The position numbers and the translations under genes are program-made. The notes under the pieces are model-generated. The model had not been told where the DNA came from and made no database searches. It saw only the letters and a program-made list of their open reading frames with translations. From positions 496,001 through 560,000 of the forward strand of contig JACJXT010000012.1 in assembly GCA_020636535.1 (NCBI GenBank): DNA of 64,000 nucleotides, given 5' to 3'. This DNA is from Chitinophagales bacterium (lineage in GTDB: Bacteria; Bacteroidota; Bacteroidia; Chitinophagales; JADIYW01). Shown piece by piece: positions 17,980-26,297 of this stretch (position 1 is the first letter of the stretch; each line of letters opens with the position of its first letter).

Positions 17980-18936
17980 ATGGAATGGAAAAACTATCCA
18001 TATGAGTTTGAAGGTTTAGATAAATATCTAGAAAGAATAGCACAAAAAAAGCTATTGCTAGATACCTATAGACCAATTCCATCATATCAATTAAATGCAA
18101 TAAAAGAAAGCTTAAACCTAGAATGGGTATATAATTCTAATAGCATAGAAGGCAACACACTTACACTACAAGAAACAAAGTTAATACTAGAAGAAGGTTT
18201 TACAATAAAAGGAAAATCGTTAAGAGAACACTTTGAAGCAGTTAATCACCAAGAAGCTATTGATTTTGTAGAAAGCTTAATATCGGATAAATATATTTTA
18301 AAAGTAACCGATATTATGGAAATACATGCTTTGGTTTTACAAAAAATTGAAAAAGAGTTTGCAGGAAGATTTAGAACTGGTGGTGTAAGAATTGCTGGTG
18401 CTAATTATCTTCCGCCAAATGCTTTGAAAGTAAATGCTTTTATAGACGATTTAATTGCTTGGTACAACGAAAGCAATATCAATAATATTGTTAAAAATGC
18501 TATTTTTCATCATCGTTTTGTTTGGATACATCCTTTTTTTGATGGCAATGGACGAACTGTTCGTTTAATTACTAATTTATTATTGATGCAAGTTGGTTTT
18601 CCTCCTGCAATTATTTTAAGAAACGATAGAAAAAAGTATTATGCTGCATTAAATCAAGCAAATAAAGGTAATTATAGTAAACTATTACTGTTGATTATAC
18701 AAGCAGTAGAACGCTCTTTAGATATTTATTTATCGAATCTAAATAATACAAATGATGATTATCAGCTAATTAGTGATATTGTTTCTGAGCCAGAAGTGCC
18801 ATATGGACAAGAATATATAAGTTTGCTAGCACGACAAGGAAAAATAGATGCCTATAAAGACAGCAGAAATTGGCTAACTACTAAAGATGCTGTTTTAGAC
18901 TATATGAAAAAAAGAGAACGAAAAAGAAAAGTGTAA
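17980..18936 (+). CDS. Fic-domain protein with inhibitory helix and C-terminal DNA-binding segment
   Basis: This 318-residue Fic protein has the complete active-site motif HPFFDGNGRTVR (184-195), used to transfer AMP or another nucleotide part onto a target hydroxyl. The class II inhibitory motif S53-NSI-E57-G58 lies upstream, so the enzyme is predicted to be self-inhibited until E57 is displaced. Residues about 273-318, with EYISLLARQGKIDAYKDSRN followed by WLTTKDAVLDY and a basic tail, look like an excisionase/MerR-type helix-turn-helix. That suggests DNA binding by the same protein. A perfect 13-base inverted repeat overlaps the promoter and a near copy lies within the gene, which fits autoregulation. 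The mRNA is probably leaderless. Target protein unknown. It ends 4 bases before the convergent AAA+ gene. Confidence 0.88.
   Translation: MEWKNYPYEFEGLDKYLERIAQKKLLLDTYRPIPSYQLNAIKESLNLEWVYNSNSIEGNTLTLQETKLILEEGFTIKGKSLREHFEAVNHQEAIDFVESLISDKYILKVTDIMEIHALVLQKIEKEFAGRFRTGGVRIAGANYLPPNALKVNAFIDDLIAWYNESNINNIVKNAIFHHRFVWIHPFFDGNGRTVRLITNLLLMQVGFPPAIILRNDRKKYYAALNQANKGNYSKLLLLIIQAVERSLDIYLSNLNNTNDDYQLISDIVSEPEVPYGQEYISLLARQGKIDAYKDSRNWLTTKDAVLDYMKKRERKRKV
18277..18317 (+). promoter_or_regulatory. Second operator-like inverted repeat inside the fic coding sequence
   Basis: TTAATATCGGATA at 18277-18289 is identical to the left arm of the upstream operator. The right arm TAACCGATATTAT (18305-18317) matches the upstream right arm at 11 of 13 positions, and the spacer is 15 bases against 16 upstream. 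The centres are about 360 bases apart, a distance compatible with DNA looping. Confidence 0.55.
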
Positions 18937-18940
18937 ACTA

Positions 18941-21565
18941 CTACTTTTTAAAACCAATTGTTTTTTTAAGATTGCCATCGAATGTAAATTCTTCAACATC
19001 TTCTATTGTAAGTGTTTCAATATCTTTTATTGTTCGTTTGTTGGCTTCAATTTTTGCCATTCTTAAATTTTGATTTTTTATAGCTTCTTCTATTGTTTTT
19101 CTAACGACTCTCGCATTGCCAAAATATTTATCTTTGTTTTTATAAAGTGTAGTAAAGTAATCTATCAAATGATTTTTAGCTGCTTCTGTTGGTTGTAAGT
19201 TATCTTTAGAAAGTATAAGTAATGCAATTTGAAATAATTGTTCTGGCGCATAATCATCGAAATGAAGTTTTTTATCAAACCTTGAATCTAAACCTGGATT
19301 AGCTAATAGAAAATCATTCATATTATCGGTGTAACCAGCAGCTAAAACAACAAATTTTCCTCTGTTGTCTTCCATGCGTTTTAATATCACTTCAATAGCT
19401 TCTTTACCAGAATCATTATGTCCGCCTTGTGCCAAACTATATGCTTCATCTATAAATAAAACACCACCCATGGCTTCGTCAATTTTTTCTGCTGTTTTAA
19501 TTGCTGTTTGTCCAACATAACCTGCCACCAATTGTTCTCTGTCAACTTCTACCACATGACCTCTTTCTAAAATACCTAATGCTTTAAAAACTTTTCCCAT
19601 AATTCTGGCAACAGTAGTTTTTCCTGTTCCAGGATTTCCTGCGTAAATACTGTGTAAAGAAAATTTATGTAAGATGTCTTTTCCAATTTCATTATAATAC
19701 ATGATAAGTCGAACGAGTTCATCAATTTCTTGTTTTACGGTTTCTAAACCAATCATTTCATGCAGTTCGTTGAGTGCTAATTGTAAGCTATCGGTATCTA
19801 CTTGTAGTTTGAGTTGTTTTTTATCATCTACTTGTATGAGTTGCTGAATGTCTTCTAGTAGAATAGTACTCAATTCGTCTTTAGAAAAATCTTTTTTATT
19901 AGATTGCATGAGTCGTTTTCCCATTTCTAATTGAGCAGCGGAAATAATTCCTTCTACAAATCGTGCATTGCCAAACGACTTATCTCTTTTTCTATATGCT
20001 TCTGTTAAATATTTTAATAATTTATCATGTGCTTCATTCGCTAAGATTAGTTTTTTCTTTTTGGTGATGTATAAAGCAATATCAAACAACTCTTGTGGTA
20101 AATAATCTTCAAAAGAAAAATATTGATTAAATCTTGATTTTAAACCTGGATTAGATGCTAGAAAAACAGTCATTTCTTTTGGATAACCTGCTACGAAAAT
20201 AGCAATGTCGCCAATGCCATCGCTCATTTCTTTAATGAGAATTTCTATTACTTCTTTACCATAGTCTTTAGCAGACTCACCTTCTCGAAACAAAGCATAT
20301 GCTTCGTCTATAAATAAAATACCGCCTCTTGCTTCATCAATTACTTTTTGTGTTTTTGGAGCAGTTTGACCAATGAACTCGCCAACCAAATCTACTCTAT
20401 CAACCTCCACTAAATGTCCACTACTCAATAAACCCAATTGATGATAAATTTTTCCTAGCAAACGCATTACTGTAGTTTTTCCTGTACCTGGATTGCCAAT
20501 AGCAACAGCGTGGACACTCATGGCATCGTTTACTTCGAGTCCTTTTTCTTTTCTTAATTTATTAAAGTTGATATAAGTTATTTGTTCTTCTATTTTTTGT
20601 TTTACATTTTGTAAACCAATTAAACTATTTAGTTCTTCTAGTAATTCGTCTAAAGATTTTTCTTGTTGTTGATTAACATTACTAACTCCTTTTGTTGTGC
20701 TTATGGTACTTTCTACTGATGAGATTAGCTGTACATCACCAGCAGTTTCTTGTTCGCCACATTCAAAAGCTACAGCAGCTACAAGTGTATCCATAAATAC
20801 AATTTCAAGTGTATATTTATCATCTTTCCAAGAACCTGGCGTTTCATTTCCCCAACCAACATCAAAAGTATAAGTAAAGTTTTGCTTGTTTTTATCTACG
20901 AAACCTTTTCTTGGTGTTCTTGCTTTAGCTTGTCCTGCATCATCATAAAAATTAAAAAACAACTCATAATTCCATGCTTTATTTGTAAGTACTTTAATTT
21001 TAAACTCGCACCAAACATAAGCCGTTGTCTTTTTATTAAATTTTGTAAGATATTTTCTTTGAGATTCTGGTGTTTTCCATCCTTCATAAGGACCAGAAAA
21101 TAATTTTAAATGCTCTACACTAAAATATGGATTTACTTTACTGTTTACTAGTCCAACATTATTTACAATAAACTCTTGTCTGCCAATTTCTTCGCCATCA
21201 ATATAAGCCACCCAAACATAAGTTGCTGCTGTCCAAAATTTACCAATCGTAGCATTTCCCCAACCATCTCTAACAAAAACTATATTTTCGTCTTTTTTTA
21301 CTTCTCTATCTGATTCTAATGTGCATAATGCTTTAGATAAATCAGTTGTTTTAAATGCTTTGAGTGTAATTTTACATTTCCAATCTTCCTCATCAAACAG
21401 TTTATTATAAAAAGCCAGCTCAGCATTCATATAATCGGTTTCTGCATTATCGTATACCAAACGATATCTTTTAGTGCTATCTATCATCCATTCTGTAGAA
21501 CCATATACTAAAAGATGTTTGAATTTATATTTCTTTTCGCTATCTAATTTGTTTTTAAAAAACAT
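18941..21565 (-). CDS. Double CbxX/CfxQ-type AAA+ ATPase with N-terminal beta-rich modules
   Basis: This 874-residue protein has two AAA+ domains of the CbxX/CfxQ (SpoVK, rubisco-activase-like) family. Walker A GNPGTGKT occurs at 357-364 and again at 643-650. Walker B LFIDEAYAL and LFIDEAYSL come about 60 residues later, and each domain has an arginine-finger-like NPGLKSRF or NPGLDSRF. Each is preceded by the typical L(I/E)GL..VK..I linker helix. The first about 280 residues are not AAA+. They look like two tandem beta-rich modules, each with a GWGN motif followed by a tryptophan (FVRDGWGNATIGKFW; FDVGWGNETPGSW). I do not recognise that N-terminal fold. Heterotrophic Bacteroidota have no rubisco, so the remodelled client is unknown. 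Cytoplasmic. Confidence 0.85.
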   Translation of the reverse strand: MFFKNKLDSEKKYKFKHLLVYGSTEWMIDSTKRYRLVYDNAETDYMNAELAFYNKLFDEEDWKCKITLKAFKTTDLSKALCTLESDREVKKDENIVFVRDGWGNATIGKFWTAATYVWVAYIDGEEIGRQEFIVNNVGLVNSKVNPYFSVEHLKLFSGPYEGWKTPESQRKYLTKFNKKTTAYVWCEFKIKVLTNKAWNYELFFNFYDDAGQAKARTPRKGFVDKNKQNFTYTFDVGWGNETPGSWKDDKYTLEIVFMDTLVAAVAFECGEQETAGDVQLISSVESTISTTKGVSNVNQQQEKSLDELLEELNSLIGLQNVKQKIEEQITYINFNKLRKEKGLEVNDAMSVHAVAIGNPGTGKTTVMRLLGKIYHQLGLLSSGHLVEVDRVDLVGEFIGQTAPKTQKVIDEARGGILFIDEAYALFREGESAKDYGKEVIEILIKEMSDGIGDIAIFVAGYPKEMTVFLASNPGLKSRFNQYFSFEDYLPQELFDIALYITKKKKLILANEAHDKLLKYLTEAYRKRDKSFGNARFVEGIISAAQLEMGKRLMQSNKKDFSKDELSTILLEDIQQLIQVDDKKQLKLQVDTDSLQLALNELHEMIGLETVKQEIDELVRLIMYYNEIGKDILHKFSLHSIYAGNPGTGKTTVARIMGKVFKALGILERGHVVEVDREQLVAGYVGQTAIKTAEKIDEAMGGVLFIDEAYSLAQGGHNDSGKEAIEVILKRMEDNRGKFVVLAAGYTDNMNDFLLANPGLDSRFDKKLHFDDYAPEQLFQIALLILSKDNLQPTEAAKNHLIDYFTTLYKNKDKYFGNARVVRKTIEEAIKNQNLRMAKIEANKRTIKDIETLTIEDVEEFTFDGNLKKTIGFKK

Positions 21566-21637
21566 GAATTATGATTTTCTATAAATATAGAAATATTTGC
21601 ATTTTAGAAGAAGTCTATTTTATAAGTGATTATAATT

Positions 21638-21645
21638 TATCTTTG
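21638..21645 (+). promoter_or_regulatory. Promoter -7 element TATCTTTG of thiL
   Basis: TATCTTTG ends four bases (CACT) before the ATG at 21650. This leaves no room for a leader and so no TPP riboswitch. Confidence 0.6.
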
Positions 21646-21649
21646 CACT

Positions 21650-22681
21650 ATGGCAAATAATCATACAGAAATTAGCTCGCTTGGCGAATTCAAACTAATA
21701 GACCGACTTACTCAAGATGTACAATTAAATAATGAAAGCAGTATTAAAGGCATTGGTGATGATGCTGCTGTAGTAAAATCAAACACAACGCAAGTAATTA
21801 CTACAGATTTATTAGTAGAAGGCATTCATTTTGATTTGGTTTATACGCCATTAAAACATCTTGGATATAAAGCAGTGGTTGTTAATTTATCTGATGTGTA
21901 TGCTATGAATGCTATTCCAAAGCAGATTTTAGTTTCATTGGCTGTTTCTAATCGATTTTCGGTAGAAGCATTAGAAGAATTGTATAGTGGCATTAAGTTA
22001 GCTTGTGCTATGTATAATGTAGATATTATTGGTGGCGATACTACTGCTTCGTTAAAAGGATTGTGTATTAGTATTACAGCAATTGGAGAACAACAACAAG
22101 AAAAAATTGTATATAGAAATACAGCAAAAGAAGGTGATTTGTTGTGCGTAAGTGGCGATTTAGGTGCTGCTTTTATTGGATTAAAAATGCTACAAAGAGA
22201 AAAGCAAGTCTTTTTAAATGCACCAGATGCTTCTATTCAGTTAGAAAAATATAAATATGTTGTAGAGCGACAGTTAAAACCTGAAGCGAGAAAAGACATC
22301 ATTCAGTTTTTTGCAGATAATAATATTATACCAAGCAGTATGATTGATATTTCAGATGGATTGAGTTCTGAAATACTACATCTGTGTAACCAATCGAAAG
22401 TTGGTATGCAAGTAGAAGAAGAACAAGTGCCTATTTATAAAGAAACCTATGATACTGCTTTAGAGTTAAATATCGACCCAATTAATTGTGCATTAAGTGG
22501 AGGCGAAGATTATGAGTTATTGTTTACCATTTCGCCAGAACATCAAGCCATACTTGCTGAACATAATGATATTAGCATTATTGGTGAAGTAAAAGATGCC
22601 TCGCAAGGCATAAAACTACATACCAAAGGCGATAATTACCACGATTTAATTGGTTTAGGTTGGGATTCTATTAAAGAATAG
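21650..22681 (+). CDS. thiL: Thiamine-monophosphate kinase
   Basis: This 343-residue kinase phosphorylates thiamine monophosphate to the active cofactor thiamine diphosphate. Diagnostic motifs include ELSSLGEFKLI-like start (EISSLGEFKLIDRLT), GIGDDAAVV with metal-binding aspartates near 40, TTDLLVEGIHFD, HLGYKAVVVNLSDVYAMNA, IIGGDTTAS, ISDGLSSEI and ALSGGEDYELLF. This is the AIR-synthase-like fold at full length. A start further upstream is possible (a non-ATG codon at 21626), but ATG 21650 fits the promoter at 21638-21645 and gives the expected N-terminus. It stands alone: no other thiamine genes are nearby. A sigma-54-type small-RNA unit follows on the same strand. Confidence 0.95.
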   Translation: MANNHTEISSLGEFKLIDRLTQDVQLNNESSIKGIGDDAAVVKSNTTQVITTDLLVEGIHFDLVYTPLKHLGYKAVVVNLSDVYAMNAIPKQILVSLAVSNRFSVEALEELYSGIKLACAMYNVDIIGGDTTASLKGLCISITAIGEQQQEKIVYRNTAKEGDLLCVSGDLGAAFIGLKMLQREKQVFLNAPDASIQLEKYKYVVERQLKPEARKDIIQFFADNNIIPSSMIDISDGLSSEILHLCNQSKVGMQVEEEQVPIYKETYDTALELNIDPINCALSGGEDYELLFTISPEHQAILAEHNDISIIGEVKDASQGIKLHTKGDNYHDLIGLGWDSIKE

Positions 22682-22759
22682 TTTGCTCGAAAGAAGCATA
22701 AAAATACTCTTCCAACTAAAATAAAAGCTCTTTTTACTTAGTATCTCTAGTAGAAAACA

Positions 22760-22780
22760 GTTAAATCTTAAAAATTTAAC
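22760..22780. promoter_or_regulatory. Inverted repeat upstream of the sigma-54 promoter (candidate enhancer site)
   Basis: GTTAAAT (22760-22766) and ATTTAAC (22774-22780) are exact reverse complements separated by 7 bases. The centre lies about 62 bases before the predicted start at 22832. Sigma-54 promoters need an upstream activator, so this could be its site. AT-rich inverted repeats can arise by chance. Confidence 0.3.
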
Positions 22781-22805
22781 AAAATAATTAATCAAAATCA
22801 GAGTT

Positions 22806-22821
22806 TGGCACGAGAATTGCT
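22806..22821 (+). promoter_or_regulatory. Sigma-54 (RpoN) promoter, full consensus match
   Basis: TGGCACGAGAATTGCT matches the sigma-54 consensus TGGCACG-N4-TTGCW at every fixed base. The -24 GG is at 22807-22808 and the -12 GC at 22819-22820, with exactly 10 bases between. The base before it is T, as preferred. Transcription would start near 22832, rightward into a non-coding stretch that ends in a terminator. Confidence 0.75.
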
Positions 22822-22831
22822 TCAATTACAA

Positions 22832-22910
22832 TCAAGAGAATAATACGAATAACATTTTCATTTGGTTGGTTTAATATTGTCTCGCTGTTGGTTGCAGCGA
22901 GACTTTTTTT
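22832..22910 (+). ncRNA. Predicted sigma-54-dependent small RNA (about 79 nt)
   Basis: The interval between the predicted sigma-54 start and the end of a strong terminator is about 79 bases and contains no ATG, so a non-coding RNA is the simplest product. TTGGTTG occurs twice, once in the unpaired 5' part (22862-22868) and once as the whole terminator loop (22888-22894). That is a plausible pair of identical contact sites for base-pairing with targets. It lies between thiL and a convergent serine hydrolase gene. I know of no RNA family that matches. Expression is untested, and the start position could shift by a base or two. Confidence 0.6.
22879..22910 (+). terminator. Rho-independent terminator of the predicted small RNA
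   Basis: A perfect 9-base GC-rich stem GTCTCGCTG / CAGCGAGAC (22879-22887 and 22895-22903) encloses a 7-base loop TTGGTTG. Seven T follow (22904-22910). It is 200 bases past the thiL stop, so it is more likely to end its own transcript than that of thiL. Confidence 0.9.
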
Positions 22911-22961
22911 ATTTATGTAAGAAGCACGATGTCTTGGCTCTTGAGTCTAAAAACCTATTAT

Positions 22962-24152
22962 CTACTTATAAGCAATATTGCCTTCGCCGTACAAAATATC
23001 CCAAACACCTTGTATTTTATATACACAAGTACAAAAATGATTACTTAGTACAATAATACAAGTACCATCATTCAACTTTCTATTAAACACACTATTAAAA
23101 CTATGCCACCAACCATTATGATAAATTAGTCGAGTTCCATTGTCTTGCTCATTCATACGCCAACCAAGACCATAATTCTGATTGCCAGGTTTTTCAAAAC
23201 TTTGTGGTGTATAAGCCATGCCTAAAATTTTGCTATCAACCAGCTTTCCACTATACAGTGCTAAATTCCATTTATATAAATCATCAACGGTAGAGTAAAT
23301 GCCTTTGTCGCCAACAACACCATCAGTAGCTACAATTTTATCTTCTGTATAATTGCTGCCTTTATATCCAAGCACTGTTTTTGCAGGAACATTTAATGGA
23401 TCATACACAAAAGTGTTTTTCATACCAAGTGGCTTAAAAAAGTAAGTGTCCATAAAATCTGCATACGATAAACCACTTATTTGCTCTATAATTGAAGCTA
23501 GCAAAACAAAATTACTATTGTTGTACTTAAAACAGGTATTCGGAACTGCTAGTCGAGCTGGTTTGTATTTAACCATTAAATCAATAACATCTTGGTTGCT
23601 CATAAACGATTTACTTTTCCAAAGTGTTTCTGTAAAATCTAAATAATCAGGCAAGCCAGAACGATGGCTCAATAACATTCTAATAGTAATGCCTTTATAA
23701 GGTAAATTTGGAAAAAAACGGTCGATGCTTTCATCAATATCTAAATATTTATACTGATGTAAAAGCAGAATTGCTGCAGATGTAAAAGTTTTACTAGTAG
23801 AAGCAATCTGAAAGCTACTACTATCTGTTAATGGTATTTTTTTATGATAATCTTGATAGCCAAATTTGTTTTTATAAATAATAGTGCCTTTGTAAGCAAT
23901 TAGAACAGAGCCATTAAAACCATTTGTTTTTACATTGTTGTTAAAATAAGTATCTAACTGAGCTACTTTAGCAACAATATTAGTATCTGCAATGTTTATT
24001 TTTGGAAATAGGTTTTTAGTATAATACTCTTCAGTTTTTGAAATCTTAATATTAGACAATGCTATAGATTTACTATTAATATTGCTTTGCTTACACCAAG
24101 TCAATAAACAAAAACCACAAAAAAAGAATATTACTAGACTAAATTTTTTCAT
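22962..24152 (-). CDS. Beta-lactamase-family serine hydrolase, probable lipoprotein
   Basis: This 396-residue penicillin-binding-protein-like hydrolase has the SxxK tetrad S118-T-S-K121 in IASTSKTF. A YxN-type motif is in FKYNNSNFVLLA, and an HxG-type third motif in LIYHNGWWHSF. It is class C/EstB-like and most often an esterase or peptidase on cell-wall or peptide substrates, not a true beta-lactamase. The start ATG 24152 gives MKKFSLVIFFFCGFCLLTWC, a signal peptide ending in a possible lipid-attached C20, although W before C is unusual. An in-frame ATG at 24182 lies only 2 bases from a promoter-like AATATTTG, so it is less likely. Periplasmic or outer-membrane location is expected. Confidence 0.8.
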   Translation of the reverse strand: MKKFSLVIFFFCGFCLLTWCKQSNINSKSIALSNIKISKTEEYYTKNLFPKINIADTNIVAKVAQLDTYFNNNVKTNGFNGSVLIAYKGTIIYKNKFGYQDYHKKIPLTDSSSFQIASTSKTFTSAAILLLHQYKYLDIDESIDRFFPNLPYKGITIRMLLSHRSGLPDYLDFTETLWKSKSFMSNQDVIDLMVKYKPARLAVPNTCFKYNNSNFVLLASIIEQISGLSYADFMDTYFFKPLGMKNTFVYDPLNVPAKTVLGYKGSNYTEDKIVATDGVVGDKGIYSTVDDLYKWNLALYSGKLVDSKILGMAYTPQSFEKPGNQNYGLGWRMNEQDNGTRLIYHNGWWHSFNSVFNRKLNDGTCIIVLSNHFCTCVYKIQGVWDILYGEGNIAYK

Positions 24153-24267
24153 CACTTTTCTAATTTTAGAAACACAAATCATTCCAAATATTACAGAAAA
24201 CGAAGTAAATAAAAATAAAACGATGTAAATGCTAAATTTATTAACAAAATGCTAAAACTTTTATTCG

Positions 24268-24275
24268 CAACTTTG
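24268..24275 (+). promoter_or_regulatory. Promoter -7 element CAACTTTG upstream of mvaD
   Basis: CAACTTTG, a one-base variant of TAnnTTTG, ends seven bases before the mvaD ATG and predicts a leader of only a few nucleotides for the two mevalonate genes. Confidence 0.4.
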
Positions 24276-24282
24276 TAATCAA

Positions 24283-25329
24283 ATGGAAACAGAAAAACAA
24301 GGCGTTGTTGCTTGGCAAAGTCCTTCAAATATTGCACTAGTAAAATATTGGGGAAAACATGACAATCAGTTACCAAATAACACTAGTATTAGTTTTACTT
24401 TAAGTAGTGCTTTTACAGAAACCAGTATTGTTTATCAACCAAAAGCAAACGATGGTACTATTGCTTTTTCTTTTTTGTTTGAAGGAAAACCAAAACCTTC
24501 ATTTAATGCTAAAATTCAAAAATTTTTAGAAAGCATTCAAACCAAACTTCCTTTTTTATCACAATATCATTTAGAGATAAATTCTACTAATTCATTTCCA
24601 CATTCAACAGGAATTGCTTCTTCAGCAGCTTCAATGTCTGCTTTAGCTTTATGCTTGTTAGATATTGATTATCAAATTAAAGACCAAGAAATAGATGCAG
24701 ACTTTTGGTTGAAAGCAAGCGAATTAGCTCGATTAGGTTCTGGTAGTGCTTGTCGTTCCGTTTTTCCAAATATGGCAATTTGGGGAAAACATCAAGCTAT
24801 ACCAAATAGTAGCAATGAATATGCTATACCATTTACAGCAATGCATAGCAATTTTAATGAGTATCAAGATGCTATTTTAATTATTTCGTCAGAAGAAAAA
24901 TCGGTTTCAAGTAGAGCAGGTCATGCATTAATGGAAAACAATCCTTTTGCAAGTGTTCGTTATCAACAAGCACAAGAAAATATGCTTAAAATAATGGATG
25001 CGTTAGAGTCTGGAAATCAAGGATTTTTCACAGAAATTGTAGAAGCTGAAGCACTTACTTTACATGCATTGATGATGTGTTCTTCACCATCTTTCATCTT
25101 ATTAAAACCAAATACACTAAAAATTATTGATTTAATAAAAACATTTAGACAAAAAAATAATGTATCTTTGTGTTATACTTTAGATGCAGGTCCAAATTTA
25201 CATCTACTGTATCCAAAAAAAGAGGCACGCATTATTGAAGATTGGATTGAAAAAGAGGTAAAGCAATATTGCGAAGCTGGAAAAGTAATTTACGATAGTG
25301 TAGGGAGTGGACCAAAGAAAATAAAGTAA
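24283..25329 (+). CDS. mvaD: Diphosphomevalonate decarboxylase
   Basis: This 348-residue GHMP-family enzyme makes isopentenyl diphosphate from mevalonate diphosphate with ATP. The N-terminal SPSNIALVKYWGKHD motif and NNTSISFTLS identify it. NSFPHSTGIASSAASMSALA is the phosphate-binding loop, and GSGSACRS lies near residue 155. CYTLDAGPNLHLLY near 305 carries the catalytic aspartate. It is the first of two mevalonate-pathway genes. The kinase follows after 5 bases, so they are co-transcribed. Presence of this enzyme means isoprenoids (menaquinone, undecaprenyl phosphate) come from the mevalonate route. Other pathway steps are not in the window. Confidence 0.94.
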   Translation: METEKQGVVAWQSPSNIALVKYWGKHDNQLPNNTSISFTLSSAFTETSIVYQPKANDGTIAFSFLFEGKPKPSFNAKIQKFLESIQTKLPFLSQYHLEINSTNSFPHSTGIASSAASMSALALCLLDIDYQIKDQEIDADFWLKASELARLGSGSACRSVFPNMAIWGKHQAIPNSSNEYAIPFTAMHSNFNEYQDAILIISSEEKSVSSRAGHALMENNPFASVRYQQAQENMLKIMDALESGNQGFFTEIVEAEALTLHALMMCSSPSFILLKPNTLKIIDLIKTFRQKNNVSLCYTLDAGPNLHLLYPKKEARIIEDWIEKEVKQYCEAGKVIYDSVGSGPKKIK

Positions 25330-25334
25330 AACGA

Positions 25335-26285
25335 ATGAGTCAAAAACAAGAACATAGTTTTAATTCAAAAATTCTACTTTTCGGAGAATATAGTATCATA
25401 CAAGATTCTATGGGATTGTCTTTGCCTTATGAATACTTTAATGGCAAACTTAGTTTTGATAAATCAGAATTGAAAGCTGATTTTGAACACGAATCAAACG
25501 ACCATCTTCAAAAATTTTCTAAGTATCTAGAAGAAAAGATTGCTAATAAACAATTGTCTGTTAGTTTTGATATTGCTGGATTTCAAAAAGACATACAAGA
25601 CGGAATGTATTTTCAATCAAACATTCCACAAGGATTTGGTATTGGTAGTAGCGGAGCATTGGTAGCAGCTATTTATAAAAAATATGTTGCAACACAACTT
25701 TCTTTGAATGAAAAACCAAGTCAAACCGAAATTTTTCAACTCAAGGCAGATTTAGCACTCATGGAATCTTATTTTCATGGAAGCAGTTCTGGTGTAGATC
25801 CTTTAATTTGTTATCTCAATTTACCTTTACTCATAAAAGGAAAAGAAAGTATTGAGCCAGTAAAGGTTGCTTTAGATGAAAACGGTAAAGGAGCTATATT
25901 CTTAATAGATACAGGTATTTCAAGAAGTACAGAACCATTGGTAAAGTACTATATGCAAAAAATGGAAGAACCTTCGTTTAGAGAATTTGTTGACAAACAG
26001 CTAAAACCATTTGCCAACAACTGTATTCAAGCATTTTTAGATGGCGATAAAGAAACACTTTTTGCTTATATGAAGCTGTTGTCTAAGTTTCAATTCGACC
26101 ATTTCAAACCAATGATTCCAAAATTGTTTAACAAGTTATGGAAACGAGGACTCGACTCAAACCAATATTATTTAAAATTATGTGGTGCTGGTGGAGGTGG
26201 TTTTATCTTAGGGTTTACACAAAACTTTGAGCAAACCAAAAAACAACTCAAAAACCAACCTATTGAGTTGTTGTGTAAAATTTGA
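25335..26285 (+). CDS. Mevalonate kinase (GHMP kinase family)
   Basis: This 316-residue GHMP kinase has N-terminal SKILLFGEYSII. The ATP-binding loop is PQGFGIGSSGALVAAIY near residue 97, SGVDPL lies near 153, and KLCGAGGGGFILGF near 285 is the third GHMP motif. It lies 5 bases after mvaD, which makes phosphorylation of mevalonate the likely role. The sequence is short and divergent, as in other Bacteroidota mevalonate kinases. Phosphomevalonate kinase is the main alternative and cannot be excluded. Cytoplasmic. Confidence 0.82.
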   Translation: MSQKQEHSFNSKILLFGEYSIIQDSMGLSLPYEYFNGKLSFDKSELKADFEHESNDHLQKFSKYLEEKIANKQLSVSFDIAGFQKDIQDGMYFQSNIPQGFGIGSSGALVAAIYKKYVATQLSLNEKPSQTEIFQLKADLALMESYFHGSSSGVDPLICYLNLPLLIKGKESIEPVKVALDENGKGAIFLIDTGISRSTEPLVKYYMQKMEEPSFREFVDKQLKPFANNCIQAFLDGDKETLFAYMKLLSKFQFDHFKPMIPKLFNKLWKRGLDSNQYYLKLCGAGGGGFILGFTQNFEQTKKQLKNQPIELLCKI

Positions 26286-26297
26286 TAGAATAATCAA

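Noticed and set aside
20750..21103. Plus-strand open frame of 117 codons opposite the AAA+ gene
   Set aside because: It lies wholly inside a well-supported gene on the other strand, and its Cys/Ile/Phe-rich translation is typical of a shadow frame.
21601..21650. Possible TPP riboswitch before thiL
   Set aside because: The promoter element ends four bases before the ATG, leaving no leader, and no TPP-box sequence was seen.
22862..23056. A 64-codon open frame covering the terminator after the sigma-54 promoter
   Set aside because: It runs through a strong hairpin terminator, starts at a non-ATG codon, has an unlikely composition (MVGLILSRCWLQRDFFYLCK) and overlaps the 3' end of the serine hydrolase on the other strand.
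22962..24152. True beta-lactamase giving drug resistance
   Set aside because: The SxxK and HxG-type motifs fit the broad serine-hydrolase family; nothing specific to resistance enzymes was seen.
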